From contig NZ_JAQMYP010000010.1 of the NCBI RefSeq assembly GCF_028369295.1, positions 1 to 64,000 of the forward strand: a stretch of DNA of 64,000 nucleotides. The letters run 5' to 3'. How positions within the stretch are numbered: position 1 is the stretch's first letter; each line of letters starts with the position of its first letter. This DNA is from Streptomyces sp. HD. GTDB lineage: Bacteria > Actinomycetota > Actinomycetes > Streptomycetales > Streptomycetaceae. The notes beneath the pieces were generated by a model. It was not told the DNA's origin and did no database searches. It saw only the letters and a list, made by a program, of their open reading frames with translations. Shown here in pieces: positions 9,415 to 18,008 of this stretch. A program made the position numbers and the translations under genes.

Positions 9415-11076
9415 ATGACCGTTGAGGGCGGTTACGCGGACATCTTCGGTCCGCAGGTGCCTCGTACGGCCGGCGAGGGCCAGACGGCGACGTTCGCGCT
9501 GGCCTCGGCGGCCTATCGGGACAACCCGTACGAGGACATCAAGAAGGCCGACAACGAATGGCACAAGACCGACGTCAAGGCCGGCCGCAAGTGGGCGAAG
9601 ATCTTCCGGCCCAACCTGGGTGAGGCCTACTCGCGGGCCGTGGTCGACCGCATGCTCGGCCCCGGCCGCAAGCCCCTGATCCAGTCCTTCGGCACCGAGC
9701 CGCAGGTCGTGGTCGAGCACGCCCTGGCCGCCAACAACATCCGCAAGACCCGCGACCGGATGCTCAGCGCCATAATGGTGATCTGCGGCGTGCTGTTCCT
9801 GCCCGGCCTGCTGGTGTGGCTGCTGATCTTCCAGCTGCGCACCATCGTCGCCAAGGCGGACCAGAAGCGGGGCGGCGCGCTCGCCTCCGCGCTGCTCATC
9901 GGGGCAGGGGCGCTCGCCGTGCTGTTCCTGGTCCGGATGCCGTTCACCGGCTTCTGGGCCTGGTATGCGCGGGCCTGCGTGGTCATGCCCGTGATCGGCT
10001 GGTTCTGGGCCAAGCAGGTCTGTGAGCGCACCGCGAAGGACCTGCGGGGCCGGTGGGACAGTCTGCTGGCCGGCAGCAGCGTCGGCGCGAAGGTGCCGGA
10101 GGCGGTGCCGACCAGCCCCACCGAGACCCAGGCGGAACAGCTGCGCCAGTCCCTCGCCAAGCTGAGCGCCGAGCAGCAGTCCAACTCCGTGTTCTACGCC
10201 GGGCCCAAGGGGATACTCGGCATGGGCACCCGCTGGGGCAGCTGGCAGCTGGCCGAGGACCTGGTACCGGCCGATCCCACCCGGGAGATCCACCCCTTCC
10301 GCAGCTGGGACGTCATCCGCTCGATCCACGACCAGCTGCGCATGCTGGAGCGCGGTCCCCTCAACACCGGTGGTTTCCCCAAGCCTTCGATACGGCACTG
10401 GGTCGTCACGCCGATCGCCGAGGGAGCGAAGGCGGTGTCCCGGCCGGAGGGCACGGACGTCGAGGCGTACCAGGTCAAGTCGCACGCGATACAGGACATC
10501 TGCAACAAGCAGCAGTTCGGCAGCGGTGACCGGCACTACCTGGGGGTCCAGTGGACGCTCTGGGACGGGCAGTTGATCATCACGATGCTGATCACGGTGA
10601 CCGTGCTGCACGAGACGCTGCGCATCGAGGTGACCGGGCATGCCCTCGGTCCGGTGAACGGGCTCTTCCAGGAGAAGCCCGAGGCGCCGACCAAGGAGGT
10701 CTCCAAGTCGCTGAAGCCGTGGGAGACCCGCAAGATCAAGCTCCCGCTGGTCAACAGCGACGAGGTGGTGCGGCTGGCGGTCCGGGCCCCGATCTCCTGG
10801 TATCCGCCGCTGCTCAACTGGCTCGGCGGGACGATTGGGCTGCCCGAGCCGTTCGGCCTCCGGCACGCCTGGGCGGATCAGCCGTGGCGGCACCGGTTCA
10901 TGGCCGACGACGCGCTGCGGGCTGCTACGCCGGTGCTGCGGGTCGTGCACGCTGCCGCGATCAAGGTCCTGGACGAGAACGGCGTGAACACCGAGAAGTT
11001 CGGTACCCGGTCGTCGTTCCTGAGCACGGCCGTGCAGGATGCGTCGCCCCGGAAGGCAGACGTGTACGACGCGTAG
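9415..11076 (+). CDS. Large membrane-associated protein of unknown function
   Basis: 553 residues; I do not recognise a characterised family. After a 120-residue soluble N-terminus there are three or four hydrophobic helices (roughly residues 122-145, 160-178 and 180-200: MLSAIMVICGVLFLPGLLVW, SALLIGAGALAVLFLV, WYARACVVMPVIGWFW). A long soluble part follows, with another hydrophobic stretch near residue 390 (LIITMLITVTVLHETLRIEV). The ATG at 9415 follows a GGGGGCGGGA purine stretch. From memory an orthologue always follows the EF-G-like gene in Streptomyces, which hints at a linked but unknown role. Codon use is like its neighbours. Confidence 0.85.
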   Translation: MTVEGGYADIFGPQVPRTAGEGQTATFALASAAYRDNPYEDIKKADNEWHKTDVKAGRKWAKIFRPNLGEAYSRAVVDRMLGPGRKPLIQSFGTEPQVVVEHALAANNIRKTRDRMLSAIMVICGVLFLPGLLVWLLIFQLRTIVAKADQKRGGALASALLIGAGALAVLFLVRMPFTGFWAWYARACVVMPVIGWFWAKQVCERTAKDLRGRWDSLLAGSSVGAKVPEAVPTSPTETQAEQLRQSLAKLSAEQQSNSVFYAGPKGILGMGTRWGSWQLAEDLVPADPTREIHPFRSWDVIRSIHDQLRMLERGPLNTGGFPKPSIRHWVVTPIAEGAKAVSRPEGTDVEAYQVKSHAIQDICNKQQFGSGDRHYLGVQWTLWDGQLIITMLITVTVLHETLRIEVTGHALGPVNGLFQEKPEAPTKEVSKSLKPWETRKIKLPLVNSDEVVRLAVRAPISWYPPLLNWLGGTIGLPEPFGLRHAWADQPWRHRFMADDALRAATPVLRVVHAAAIKVLDENGVNTEKFGTRSSFLSTAVQDASPRKADVYDA

Positions 11077-11116
11077 GGCTCCGCCGGTCGAGCCGCATGA
11101 GGTGGGTCTGGGCGAC

Positions 11117-11193
11117 CGTCCCTGGGGGCTGTGCCCCCAGACCCCCCATCGGCCTCAACGGCCTCGTCCTCGAACGCCGGACGGGCTGATCAC
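11117..11193. repeat. Streptomyces dispersed intergenic repeat, family A, copy 1
   Basis: Lies between two convergent genes. It has a short hairpin (CTGGGGGC...GCCCCCAG, 11122-11141) and then the block ending ACGCCGGACGGGCTGA (11174-11189). A second copy is at 36185-36262. The element is familiar from intergenic regions of many Streptomyces genomes. The hairpin could also serve as the terminator for one or both flanking genes. Confidence 0.75.
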
Positions 11194-11200
11194 CGGCTTC

Positions 11201-11749
11201 TCAAGCCGTCGGCCAAGCCTCCGCCAGCATCTTGCGTGTGTCGGCGAGGAGCTGCGGCAGCACTCGTGTGTGCCCCACCACCGGCATGAAGTTCGTGTCG
11301 CCGCCCCAGCGCGGAACGATGTGCTGGTGCAGGTGGGCCGCGATGCCGGCGCCGGCGACCGTGCCCTGGTTCATGCCGATGTTGAAGCCATGGGCGCCGG
11401 AGGCGGTGCGCAGGGCCGTCATCGCCTGCTTGGTCAGCGCGGCGAGCTCGATGGTCTCCGGCTCGGTGAGGTCGGTGTAGTCGGCGACGTGACGGTAGGG
11501 CACCACCATGAGGTGGCCGCCGTTGTAGGGGTACAGGTTGAGGACCGCGTAGACCTGCTCCCCGCGCTTGACGACCAGGCCGTCCTCGTCGGACTTGGCC
11601 GGGATCGAGCAGAAGGGGCAGCCGTCGTCGGCGCCGGGGCCGGTCGGCTTGTTCTCACCCTGGATGTAGGCCATCCGATGGGGCGTCCACAGGCGCTGGA
11701 ACGCGTCCTGGATCCCCACTCCCCACTGCTGCTCCGGCTCACTCGTCAT
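11201..11749 (-). CDS. HIT family hydrolase (histidine triad nucleotide-binding protein)
   Basis: 182 residues. The histidine triad is visible as AAHLHQHIVPRW (His139, His141, His143), the nucleotidyl-transfer site of this family, which hydrolyses AMP-linked nucleotides. A CPFC pair at residues 44-47 probably binds zinc with a downstream His, as in Fhit/galT-like branched HIT proteins of actinobacteria. In mycobacteria and Streptomyces this gene travels with the PIM genes pgsA-patA-pimA, and here it is still within 5 kb of them. The ATG at 11747-11749 is chosen; the frame continues upstream but overlaps the divergent channel gene. Confidence 0.9.
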   Translation of the reverse strand: MTSEPEQQWGVGIQDAFQRLWTPHRMAYIQGENKPTGPGADDGCPFCSIPAKSDEDGLVVKRGEQVYAVLNLYPYNGGHLMVVPYRHVADYTDLTEPETIELAALTKQAMTALRTASGAHGFNIGMNQGTVAGAGIAAHLHQHIVPRWGGDTNFMPVVGHTRVLPQLLADTRKMLAEAWPTA

Positions 11750-11827
11750 GCGTGCAGCATATGGCTTCGTCCGTTCGTGGCGTGTCGCCGGGGCTCGCAC
11801 TCGGTCGGCCGGGGCCAAGCTGGGTCG

Positions 11828-12487
11828 GTGGACGATGACGCTCGTTTGGCCCGCTGGCGGCGGCACACCGAGATCCCTCTCGTCGTGGCGTCGTTCGTCT
11901 TCCTCGCCTCGTACGCGGTCCGCGTGCTGGGCGACGGTCATCTGTCGGAGAGCGCACTCGACCTCTGTCTCGCGCTGACGTTCACCGCCTGGGCCCTGTT
12001 CGGCGTCGACTACGCCGTGTGCTGGCGGCTCAGCGGGCAACGGCTGAGCTTCGTACGGACCCATCTGCTGGACACCGTCGTGGTGCTGCTGCCGCTGCTG
12101 CGGCCCCTGCGGATCGTGAAGCTGTACGAGACCGTCCAGCGCCGGCACGGACGACCCCGCCTCAGTCTGTACGCGCGGGTGATCGTCTACGCCGGGATGG
12201 CCGCCCTGCTGCTCGGCTTCACGGGTGCCCTCGCCCTCTACCAGCAGGAGCGCGGGGCGCCGGGCGCGACCATACGGACCTTCGGGGACGCGGTGTGGTT
12301 CACCTGCTCGACCCTCTCCACGGTCGGCTACGGCGACGTCACCCCCGTCACCGAGCGTGGACGCGTGATCGCGGTCGGGGTCATGGCCGTGGGGCTGGGC
12401 CTGCTGGGCGCCGTGACCGGCACGTTCGCCTCGTGGCTGCTGCAGGTCTTCTCCCGGGAGGACGACAAAAGGCCCCCGGGGAACTGA
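11828..12487 (+). CDS. Voltage-gated-type potassium channel protein
   Basis: 219 residues with five or six hydrophobic helices. The pore loop WFTCSTLSTVGYGDVTPVT contains the K+ selectivity filter TVGYGD, followed by the last helix VIAVGVMAVGLGLLGAVTGTF. The helix that would be the S4 sensor (LLDTVVVLLPLLRPLRIVKLY) has only a few Arg/Lys, so strong voltage gating is doubtful. There is no C-terminal RCK/TrkA domain. The start is probably the GTG at 11828; the frame extends further upstream but would run into the HIT gene on the other strand. It is convergent with thrS across a shared hairpin terminator. Confidence 0.85.
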   Translation: MDDDARLARWRRHTEIPLVVASFVFLASYAVRVLGDGHLSESALDLCLALTFTAWALFGVDYAVCWRLSGQRLSFVRTHLLDTVVVLLPLLRPLRIVKLYETVQRRHGRPRLSLYARVIVYAGMAALLLGFTGALALYQQERGAPGATIRTFGDAVWFTCSTLSTVGYGDVTPVTERGRVIAVGVMAVGLGLLGAVTGTFASWLLQVFSREDDKRPPGN

Positions 12488-12503
12488 ACTCCCCGAGGGC
12501 CTT
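12468..12503. terminator. Bidirectional terminator between the channel gene and thrS
   Basis: The inverted repeat AAGGCCC..CGGGGA and TCCCCG..GGGCCTT encloses the stop of the channel gene. It has an A-run on the left and TT on the right, so it can end transcription from both convergent genes. It overlaps the last codons of the channel gene. Confidence 0.8.
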
Positions 12504-12522
12504 CGACGATCAGGGCGCCGGA

Positions 12523-14499
12523 TCAGACCTGCGCCCGCTCCTCGACGACCTGCGCGATCTTCGCGATGGCGTCGTCGAACGGGATGCCGTTCTCCTGCGA
12601 GCCGTCGCGGTAGCGGAAGGAGACGGCGTTGTTGGCCATGTCCTCGTCGCCCGCGATGACCATGAAGGGCACCTTCTGCTTCTGGGCGTTGCGGATCTTC
12701 TTCTGCATACGGTCCGAGGAGGAGTCGACCTCGACACGCAGGCCCTTCTTCTTCGCGGCCGCGGCGAACTTCTCCAGGTAGTCCACGTGCCCGTCGCCGA
12801 TCGGGATGCCGATCGCCTGGACCGGGGCGAGCCAGGCCGGGAAGGCGCCCGCGTAGTGCTCCAGGAGCACCGCGAAGAACCGCTCGATGGAGCCGAACAG
12901 CGCACGGTGGATCATGACCGGACGCTGCTTGGAGCCGTCCGCGGAGGTGTACTCCAGGTCGAAGCGCTCCGGCAGGTTGAAGTCGAGCTGGATGGTCGAC
13001 ATCTGCCAGGTGCGGCCGATGGCGTCCTTGGTCTGGACGGAGATCTTCGGCCCGTAGAAGGCGGCGCCGCCCGGGTCCGGGACCAGGGGCAGGCCCTGCT
13101 TCTCGGCGACCTGGCGCAGCGTCTCGGTCGCCTCCTCCCAGACCTCGTCTGAGCCGACGAACTTCTCCGGGTCCTTGGTGGACAGCTCCAGGTAGAAGTC
13201 GGTCAGGCCGTAGTCGCGCAGCAGGCCGAGGACGAAGGTGAGCGTCTTGTCGAGCTCCTCCGACATCTGCTCACGCGTGCAGTAGATGTGCGCGTCGTCC
13301 TGCGTGAAGCCACGCGCACGCGTGAGACCGTGCACGACACCCGACTTCTCGTACCGGTACACGGTGCCGAACTCGAAGAGGCGCAGCGGCAGTTCACGGT
13401 AGGAACGGCCGCGCGCGTCGAAGATCAGGTTGTGCATCGGGCAGTTCATGGGCTTGAGGTAGTAGTCCACGCCCTCGTCGAGCTGCATGGGCGGGTACAT
13501 GCCCTCGGCGTACCAGTCCAGGTGCCCCGACGTCTCGAAGAGCTTCCCCTTCGTCGCGTGCGGGGTGTAGACGAACTCGTAGCCCTCTTCCTCGTGCCGG
13601 CGGCGCGAGTAGTCCTCCATGACCCGGCGGATGATGCCGCCCTTGGGGTGGAAGACGGCGAGGCCGGAGCCGATCTGCTCCGGGATGGAGAACAGGTCGA
13701 GCTCGTTGCCCAGCTTGCGGTGGTCGCGCTTCTCGGCCTCGGCCAGGAAGTCCAGGTACGCCTTGAGCTCGTCCTTGGACGGCCAGGCGGTGCCGTAGAT
13801 GCGCTGGAGCATCGGGTTCTTCTCGCTGCCGCGCCAGTAGGCGGCGGCGTTGCGCATCAGCTTGAACGCCGGGATCGCGCGGGTCGACGGCAGGTGGGGA
13901 CCGCGGCAGAGGTCCTTCCAGCACAGGTCGCCGGACTTGGCGTCCAGGTTGTCGTAGATCGTCAGCTCGCCGGCGCCGACCTCGACGTCCGCGCCGTCGT
14001 CGGACGAGGCGGAGCCCTTGAGGCCGATCAGCTCCAGCTTGTAGGGCTCGTTCGCGAGCTCCTCGCGGGCGGCCTCGTCGGTGACGACGCGGCGGGCGAA
14101 CTTCTGCCCCCGCTTCTGGATCTCCTGCATCTTCTTCTCGATGGCCTTGAGATCCTCGGGCGTGAACGGCTTCTCGACGTCGAAGTCGTAGTAGAAGCCG
14201 TCCTTGACGGGCGGGCCGATGCCCAGCTTGGCCTCGGGGAACAGCTCCTGCACGGCCTGTGCCATCACGTGCGCGGTGGAGTGGCGGAGGATGTTGAGAC
14301 CGTCCTCGGAGGAGATCTCGACACCCTCGACCTCCTCGCCGTCGGCGAGCACGTAAGACAGGTCCTTGAGCTCGCCGCCCACGCGCGCGGCGATGATCGA
14401 GCGCTCGCCGGCGAAGAGGTCGGCGGCCGTAGTGCCCGTCGTCACCACGCGCTCTTCCCGCTCGGAATCGCGTTGGATGATCACACGGACGTCTGACAC
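12523..14499 (-). CDS. thrS: Threonyl-tRNA synthetase
   Basis: 658 residues, the standard length for Streptomyces ThrS. It has an N-terminal TGS domain, then the editing domain ([11 protein letters not shown]) and the class II catalytic core. The core carries the zinc-binding MNCPMHN, motif 2 [21 protein letters not shown] and motif 3 [13 protein letters not shown], ending in the anticodon-binding domain. It charges tRNA-Thr and hydrolyses Ser-tRNA-Thr. The GTG at 14497-14499 is the start because AGGAGA lies seven bases before it. No T-box leader was recognised in the 105 bases upstream. Confidence 0.97.
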   Translation of the reverse strand: MSDVRVIIQRDSEREERVVTTGTTAADLFAGERSIIAARVGGELKDLSYVLADGEEVEGVEISSEDGLNILRHSTAHVMAQAVQELFPEAKLGIGPPVKDGFYYDFDVEKPFTPEDLKAIEKKMQEIQKRGQKFARRVVTDEAAREELANEPYKLELIGLKGSASSDDGADVEVGAGELTIYDNLDAKSGDLCWKDLCRGPHLPSTRAIPAFKLMRNAAAYWRGSEKNPMLQRIYGTAWPSKDELKAYLDFLAEAEKRDHRKLGNELDLFSIPEQIGSGLAVFHPKGGIIRRVMEDYSRRRHEEEGYEFVYTPHATKGKLFETSGHLDWYAEGMYPPMQLDEGVDYYLKPMNCPMHNLIFDARGRSYRELPLRLFEFGTVYRYEKSGVVHGLTRARGFTQDDAHIYCTREQMSEELDKTLTFVLGLLRDYGLTDFYLELSTKDPEKFVGSDEVWEEATETLRQVAEKQGLPLVPDPGGAAFYGPKISVQTKDAIGRTWQMSTIQLDFNLPERFDLEYTSADGSKQRPVMIHRALFGSIERFFAVLLEHYAGAFPAWLAPVQAIGIPIGDGHVDYLEKFAAAAKKKGLRVEVDSSSDRMQKKIRNAQKQKVPFMVIAGDEDMANNAVSFRYRDGSQENGIPFDDAIAKIAQVVEERAQV

Positions 14500-14604
14500 C
14501 GGTCTCTCCTGACTGAAGGTGGGCCGCACTACCCCGTACGGCATGGCACTGCGATGCCTAAGGATCCTACCGAGCGCAGCACACCCTCCGCGAAACCGCT
14601 GCTG

Positions 14605-15834
14605 TCAGTCCCCGTCGTCCTCCCCGCCGCAAGCCTCCTCGAAGAAGTCCAGATCCTCCTGCAGCGACTTCATCAGCCGGTCCCGCTCGGCCTCGTCCAC
14701 CTGTACCGGTACGACCCCGCAGGCCCCGGTGACCTTGCGGAAGCCGCCGCGGCTCTCCAGTCGCCCGTGCACGCGCACCGGCAGTCCGACGAGGTGGGCG
14801 TGCCCGGCGATGCGGTACGCCTCCTCGTCCAGGGTCAGCCGGACGTGCGGAATCTCGGCGCCGGCGAGGACGCGCAGCCGTACGCTGCCCTCCCCGCGCG
14901 GCCCCGACCTGCGCATCCGTACGACCGTGCCGGTGATCCGGACCGGCACGGACGGTTCCTCGCGCAGATAGCGGGCCCCTGCCTCGCGCAGCACGGGCAG
15001 GTCGCCCGGCGAGAACTCGACGGGCTCGACACCGGCCGCGCAGTCCTCGGGCACCCCGGCGGCGGGCGCCCACTCGACGGCGATGCGCGCGCCCTCCGTA
15101 CCCCGCACCAGGGCGATCAGCGCCTCGGTGAGCTCGCGGCTGACGCCCGCCTCGACGGCGCCGTCGAAGGCGTCCATGCCACCGGTGGCCCGCTGGTAGT
15201 CGATGGCCTCGCGAGCGGCGTACAGGGCCTGATGGAGGCGGACGGCAAGCGGGCGCCCCGCGCCGACGGGCACGAAGGCGGCGAGTCGGCGGCCGCCCGC
15301 CCCGGAGCCGACGAGGACGCTCTCCAGCATCGCGGCGGCCGAGCGGCGGTGCCGGGCACCGTGATAGCCCGCACGCGCCCGCGTGGCGAGCGCCGCGGCG
15401 AGAAGCATCTGGCGGGCGGCGGTGCGCAGTTCCTCCTCCACCGTCCAGGGCGCGGCGCCGGCAGGCCCGCTCGGCGCGTCCCGCCACCAGCGGACCTCGT
15501 CGCTGGGCACCGCGAGCCCGACCAGCACCTCACGCGCGGAGGGCATGCCGCTGCGGGAGAGGGCGACGAGCGCCTCGCCGAGCAGGTCGTCGCTGTCGGG
15601 GAAGGCGCGGGACTCGGGGACCAGCAGGCTGGTGCCGTTGCCGCCGGGCCCGGGCGGGGTCCAGCGGCCGTAGCGACCGGCCGCTCCCCCGCGTCGCTGC
15701 CAGCCGTGCCGGCGCAGCAGGGCGCTGAGCACGGCGGGGTCGACGTCGCCGGGCTCGGGAGGACGGTCCCAGGACGCGTCGACCGGGTGCGGGCGCACTG
15801 GCCGTACCGGTTCCTCCAGGGGGCGGTGCGTCAT
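14605..15834 (-). CDS. Unknown protein with C-terminal OB-fold-like domain, coupled to a DUF4365-type gene
   Basis: 409 residues, no characterised family recognised. The N-terminal 80 residues are Pro/Arg/Gly-rich. The middle is mostly helical. The last 100 residues (VPVRITGTVVRMRRSG ... RVRVHGRLE-like segments followed by VTGACGVVPV) have the alternating beta pattern of an OB-like domain seen at the C-terminus of many bacterial proteins of unknown function. The ATG overlaps the stop of the upstream gene by four bases (ATGA, 15831-15834), so the two are translationally coupled. A highly acidic tail ends the protein (FFEEACGGEDDGD). Involvement in nucleic-acid handling is a guess from the partner and fold only. 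Confidence 0.8.
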   Translation of the reverse strand: MTHRPLEEPVRPVRPHPVDASWDRPPEPGDVDPAVLSALLRRHGWQRRGGAAGRYGRWTPPGPGGNGTSLLVPESRAFPDSDDLLGEALVALSRSGMPSAREVLVGLAVPSDEVRWWRDAPSGPAGAAPWTVEEELRTAARQMLLAAALATRARAGYHGARHRRSAAAMLESVLVGSGAGGRRLAAFVPVGAGRPLAVRLHQALYAAREAIDYQRATGGMDAFDGAVEAGVSRELTEALIALVRGTEGARIAVEWAPAAGVPEDCAAGVEPVEFSPGDLPVLREAGARYLREEPSVPVRITGTVVRMRRSGPRGEGSVRLRVLAGAEIPHVRLTLDEEAYRIAGHAHLVGLPVRVHGRLESRGGFRKVTGACGVVPVQVDEAERDRLMKSLQEDLDFFEEACGGEDDGD

Positions 15835-16397
15835 GGTCTGCCTCCCGTCCCGACCCGCGTCATGATCTCGCAGAGCGCCCGGTCGTCGAAGATGCGTGAG
15901 GTCGGTATCCGCACGCTGGTCCGCCGCCGCCCGGTGATCGCGTGGCCGGCCAGGTTGACCCAGTAGCAGCAGTGCCGCAGGTCGAGCCGGTCGTGGCCGG
16001 CACGCAGCCACTGCTCCTGCGACCGGGGAACGATCATCACGACCAGGATCTTGTGCACGGAGACAGGGGTACGGGCGAGCTTCGCCAGGTGGTCGTTGTC
16101 CAGCGTGAAGGAGAAGAAGCGGCCGGGCGGGTTCGGCGGGAGCTGGTACGTCGCCTTGAGCTGCACCTTGATGGTGACCTCGTCGTCGACGGTGTGCCCG
16201 GGCGCGCTGTGGCTGACGTGCCAGTCGATGCCGTTGTCCGGAAATGGCTGGGACAGCGAGCATCCCGCCGCCGCCGCGACGGCGTGCAGATAGCCCACCT
16301 GCAGTGTCTCCATGCAGGCGGTGGTGGCGAGTGAACCGCGATGGGGGCCCGTGCGCTCGGGCAGCAGCCCGCCCCGCTCGGGCTGCGCTATCGCCAT
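15831..16397 (-). CDS. DUF4365-type, PD-(D/E)XK nuclease-like protein
   Basis: 188 residues resembling the DUF4365 family, which is thought to be a degenerate or active restriction-endonuclease-like fold. Candidate active-site residues are Asp58 (NGIDWHV), the acidic cluster at 71-73, and Gln79-x-Lys81 in KVQLKATY. This matches the D...(Q/E)xK layout of such folds. The rest matches the family's HCCYWVNLAG strand and RIPTSRIFD end. The ATG at 16395-16397 is preceded by GGAAGG. It is coupled to the following gene and lies back to back with a DEDDh exonuclease. Whether it cuts DNA is not shown; the same module occurs in both housekeeping and defence-like settings. Confidence 0.72.
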   Translation of the reverse strand: MAIAQPERGGLLPERTGPHRGSLATTACMETLQVGYLHAVAAAAGCSLSQPFPDNGIDWHVSHSAPGHTVDDEVTIKVQLKATYQLPPNPPGRFFSFTLDNDHLAKLARTPVSVHKILVVMIVPRSQEQWLRAGHDRLDLRHCCYWVNLAGHAITGRRRTSVRIPTSRIFDDRALCEIMTRVGTGGRP

Positions 16398-16559
16398 GAC
16401 CAACAGCCTTCCAAGCAAAGTGAATCCCCGAACCGGGCCGCTGAACTGCAAAGACCCGCACTCCTGTTGTGTCCTTCCGGCGTACGGCGCAAACGGCCCG
16501 GGTATCACCAAACGGGCAGAAGACGGTACGTCAGCTGCCGTGGGTGAACGAGGGGTTGT

Positions 16560-17291
16560 GTGGATATGGCGTGCTGGTACGAAGGCCCGCTGGCGGCATT
16601 CGACACGGAGACGACAGGCGTGGACGTCGAGACCGACCGGATCGTTTCGGCGGCCGTCGTCGTCCAGGACGCGCCGGGCACCCGGCCGCGGGTGACCCAG
16701 TGGCTGGTGAACCCGGGTGTGCCGGTGCCGGAGGCGGCGACGGCGGTGCACGGACTGGCGGAGGATCATCTTCAGCGCAGTGGCCGCTGGCCGGCGCCGG
16801 TGATGCAGGAGATAGTCGAGGAACTGGCGGCGCAGGCCACGGTGAACCGGCCCATAGTGGTGATGAACGCGCCGTTCGATCTGACGCTGCTGGACCGCGA
16901 GTTGCGCCGTCATCGCGCCTCGTCCCTGGACCAGTGGTTCGAGACGACGCCGATGCGGGTGCTCGACCCGCGTGTTCTGGACAAGCATCTGGACCGCTAT
17001 CGCAAGGGCCGCCGCACCCTGACCGACCTGTGCGCGCACTACGGCGTCACGCTGGACGGCGCGCACGACGCGGCGGCCGACGCGCTGGCCTCACTGGAGG
17101 TCGTCCGGGCGGTGGGCCGGCGTTTCGCGGCCCGCCTGGAGCGGCTGTCCCCCGCCGAACTGCACACGCTCCAGGCGGTGTGGCACGCGGCACAGGCACG
17201 CGGCCTGCAGGCGTGGTTCGCGCGCAGTGGCAGCGAGGAGGCGGTGGACCCGGCGTGGCCACTGCGCCCGGATCTGCCGGCGGCGGCTTGA
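16560..17291 (+). CDS. DEDDh 3'-5' exonuclease, DnaQ epsilon-like
   Basis: 243 residues. All three exonuclease motifs are visible: ExoI FDTETTG, ExoII NAPFDLTLLDRE and ExoIII AHDAAADAL, which supply the Asp-Glu-Asp-His-Asp metal and catalytic residues. It is a stand-alone proofreading-type or repair exonuclease rather than the polymerase-bound epsilon subunit, with an extra C-terminal 65 residues. The start could be the GTG at 16560 or the ATG at 16566; the AGGGG site fits the latter slightly better. It is transcribed away from the DUF4365-type pair across a 162-base shared promoter region. Confidence 0.9.
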   Translation: MDMACWYEGPLAAFDTETTGVDVETDRIVSAAVVVQDAPGTRPRVTQWLVNPGVPVPEAATAVHGLAEDHLQRSGRWPAPVMQEIVEELAAQATVNRPIVVMNAPFDLTLLDRELRRHRASSLDQWFETTPMRVLDPRVLDKHLDRYRKGRRTLTDLCAHYGVTLDGAHDAAADALASLEVVRAVGRRFAARLERLSPAELHTLQAVWHAAQARGLQAWFARSGSEEAVDPAWPLRPDLPAAA

Positions 17292-17298
17292 ACAGCGG

Positions 17299-17330
17299 AA
17301 AAGCCGGTCCGCATCAAGCGGACCGGCTTT
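17299..17330. terminator. Hairpin between the exonuclease gene and tRNA-Val
   Basis: GCCGGTCCGC/GCGGACCGGC stem with flanking A and T runs on the two sides. It suits termination of both the plus-strand exonuclease transcript and the minus-strand tRNA transcript. Confidence 0.85.
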
Positions 17331-17337
17331 CTCCCGG

Positions 17338-17409
17338 TGGGCGATACTGGGTTCGAACCAGTGACCTCTTCGGTGTGAACGAAGCGCTCTCCCACTGAGC
17401 TAATCGCCC
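17338..17409 (-). tRNA. tRNA-Val (anticodon CAC)
   Basis: 72 nt, full cloverleaf: acceptor GGGCGAT/ATCGCCC, D-arm GCTCAGTGGGAGAGC, anticodon loop TTCACAC on a five-pair stem, T-arm CTGGTTCGAACCCAG. CCA is not encoded. Identical to the copy at 27489-27560. Confidence 0.97.
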
Positions 17410-17422
17410 GGGAACGCACTGA

Positions 17423-17452
17423 ACAATACAGGTCCCCGCGCGTTTCCTTCAA
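17423..17452 (-). promoter_or_regulatory. Putative tRNA-Val promoter
   Basis: Reading the minus strand: TTGAAG (-35) and TATTGT (-10) with an 18-base spacer, ending 14 bases before the mature tRNA 5' end. The -35 overlaps the stop codon of the upstream cyclase-like gene. Confidence 0.55.
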
Positions 17453-17907
17453 ACCGCTTGATGACCGTCGGCCAGGTACGCCAGCAGGCCCCGCCGCCCG
17501 GCGCGCATCATCAGCCAGTGGTTGGCCCGGAAGACCGGTCTCCCGGGAACGGCAAACCGCCTGAGCAACGGTTTGTTCACATCGACGACCTGGTCGTAGC
17601 GAGCCAGGGTCCCGCCGCCCTGCGGGGTGACAAACCACCGCGCCCACCCGTCGATGTCCCCGGACATGGCGATCTCCAGCACTCCGGCCTCCCGGTCCCG
17701 CCGCACCTCCCGCGCGGTGAAGACGATGTCGTACGGCAGGACGGAGCGGATCCGGATCACACCGGTGGTGTCGCTGAGCTTGGTCACCTCGCGCACCTGG
17801 GGCCACCAGCGGGGGTAGTCCTCGGGCTGTTGCAGCACGTCGTAGACGGTGGTCGGCGGTGCGGGCAGCGCCCACAGGCTGCGGAAGCGGTAGTGGCTCC
17901 AGTCCAT
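17449..17907 (-). CDS. SRPBCC (START/Bet v1-like) family protein
   Basis: 152 residues with the pattern of polyketide cyclase/dehydrase-like START-fold proteins. It starts MDWSHYRFRSLWALPAPPTT, followed by VYDVLQQPEDYPRWWPQV, the typical first helix with the WW pair. Alternating strands follow, and a long C-terminal helix MMRAGRRGLLAYL. Such proteins bind hydrophobic ligands in a cavity; the ligand here is unknown and there is no polyketide cluster nearby. The ATG at 17905-17907 is chosen. Its promoter region is shared with the divergent giant membrane protein gene. Confidence 0.82.
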   Translation of the reverse strand: MDWSHYRFRSLWALPAPPTTVYDVLQQPEDYPRWWPQVREVTKLSDTTGVIRIRSVLPYDIVFTAREVRRDREAGVLEIAMSGDIDGWARWFVTPQGGGTLARYDQVVDVNKPLLRRFAVPGRPVFRANHWLMMRAGRRGLLAYLADGHQAV

Positions 17908-18008
17908 GGGCCGAGTCTGCCCCGGGGCAGCGGGTTTCCCCCGCATCTGAGTACGTTCTGAGTACGTGCACTCATGCCGTGCGGCGTGACGCGGACCACA
18001 CTCCAGGC

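Noticed and set aside
14500..14604. A T-box leader for thrS
   Set aside because: The 105-base gap is too short and lacks the conserved T-box sequence.
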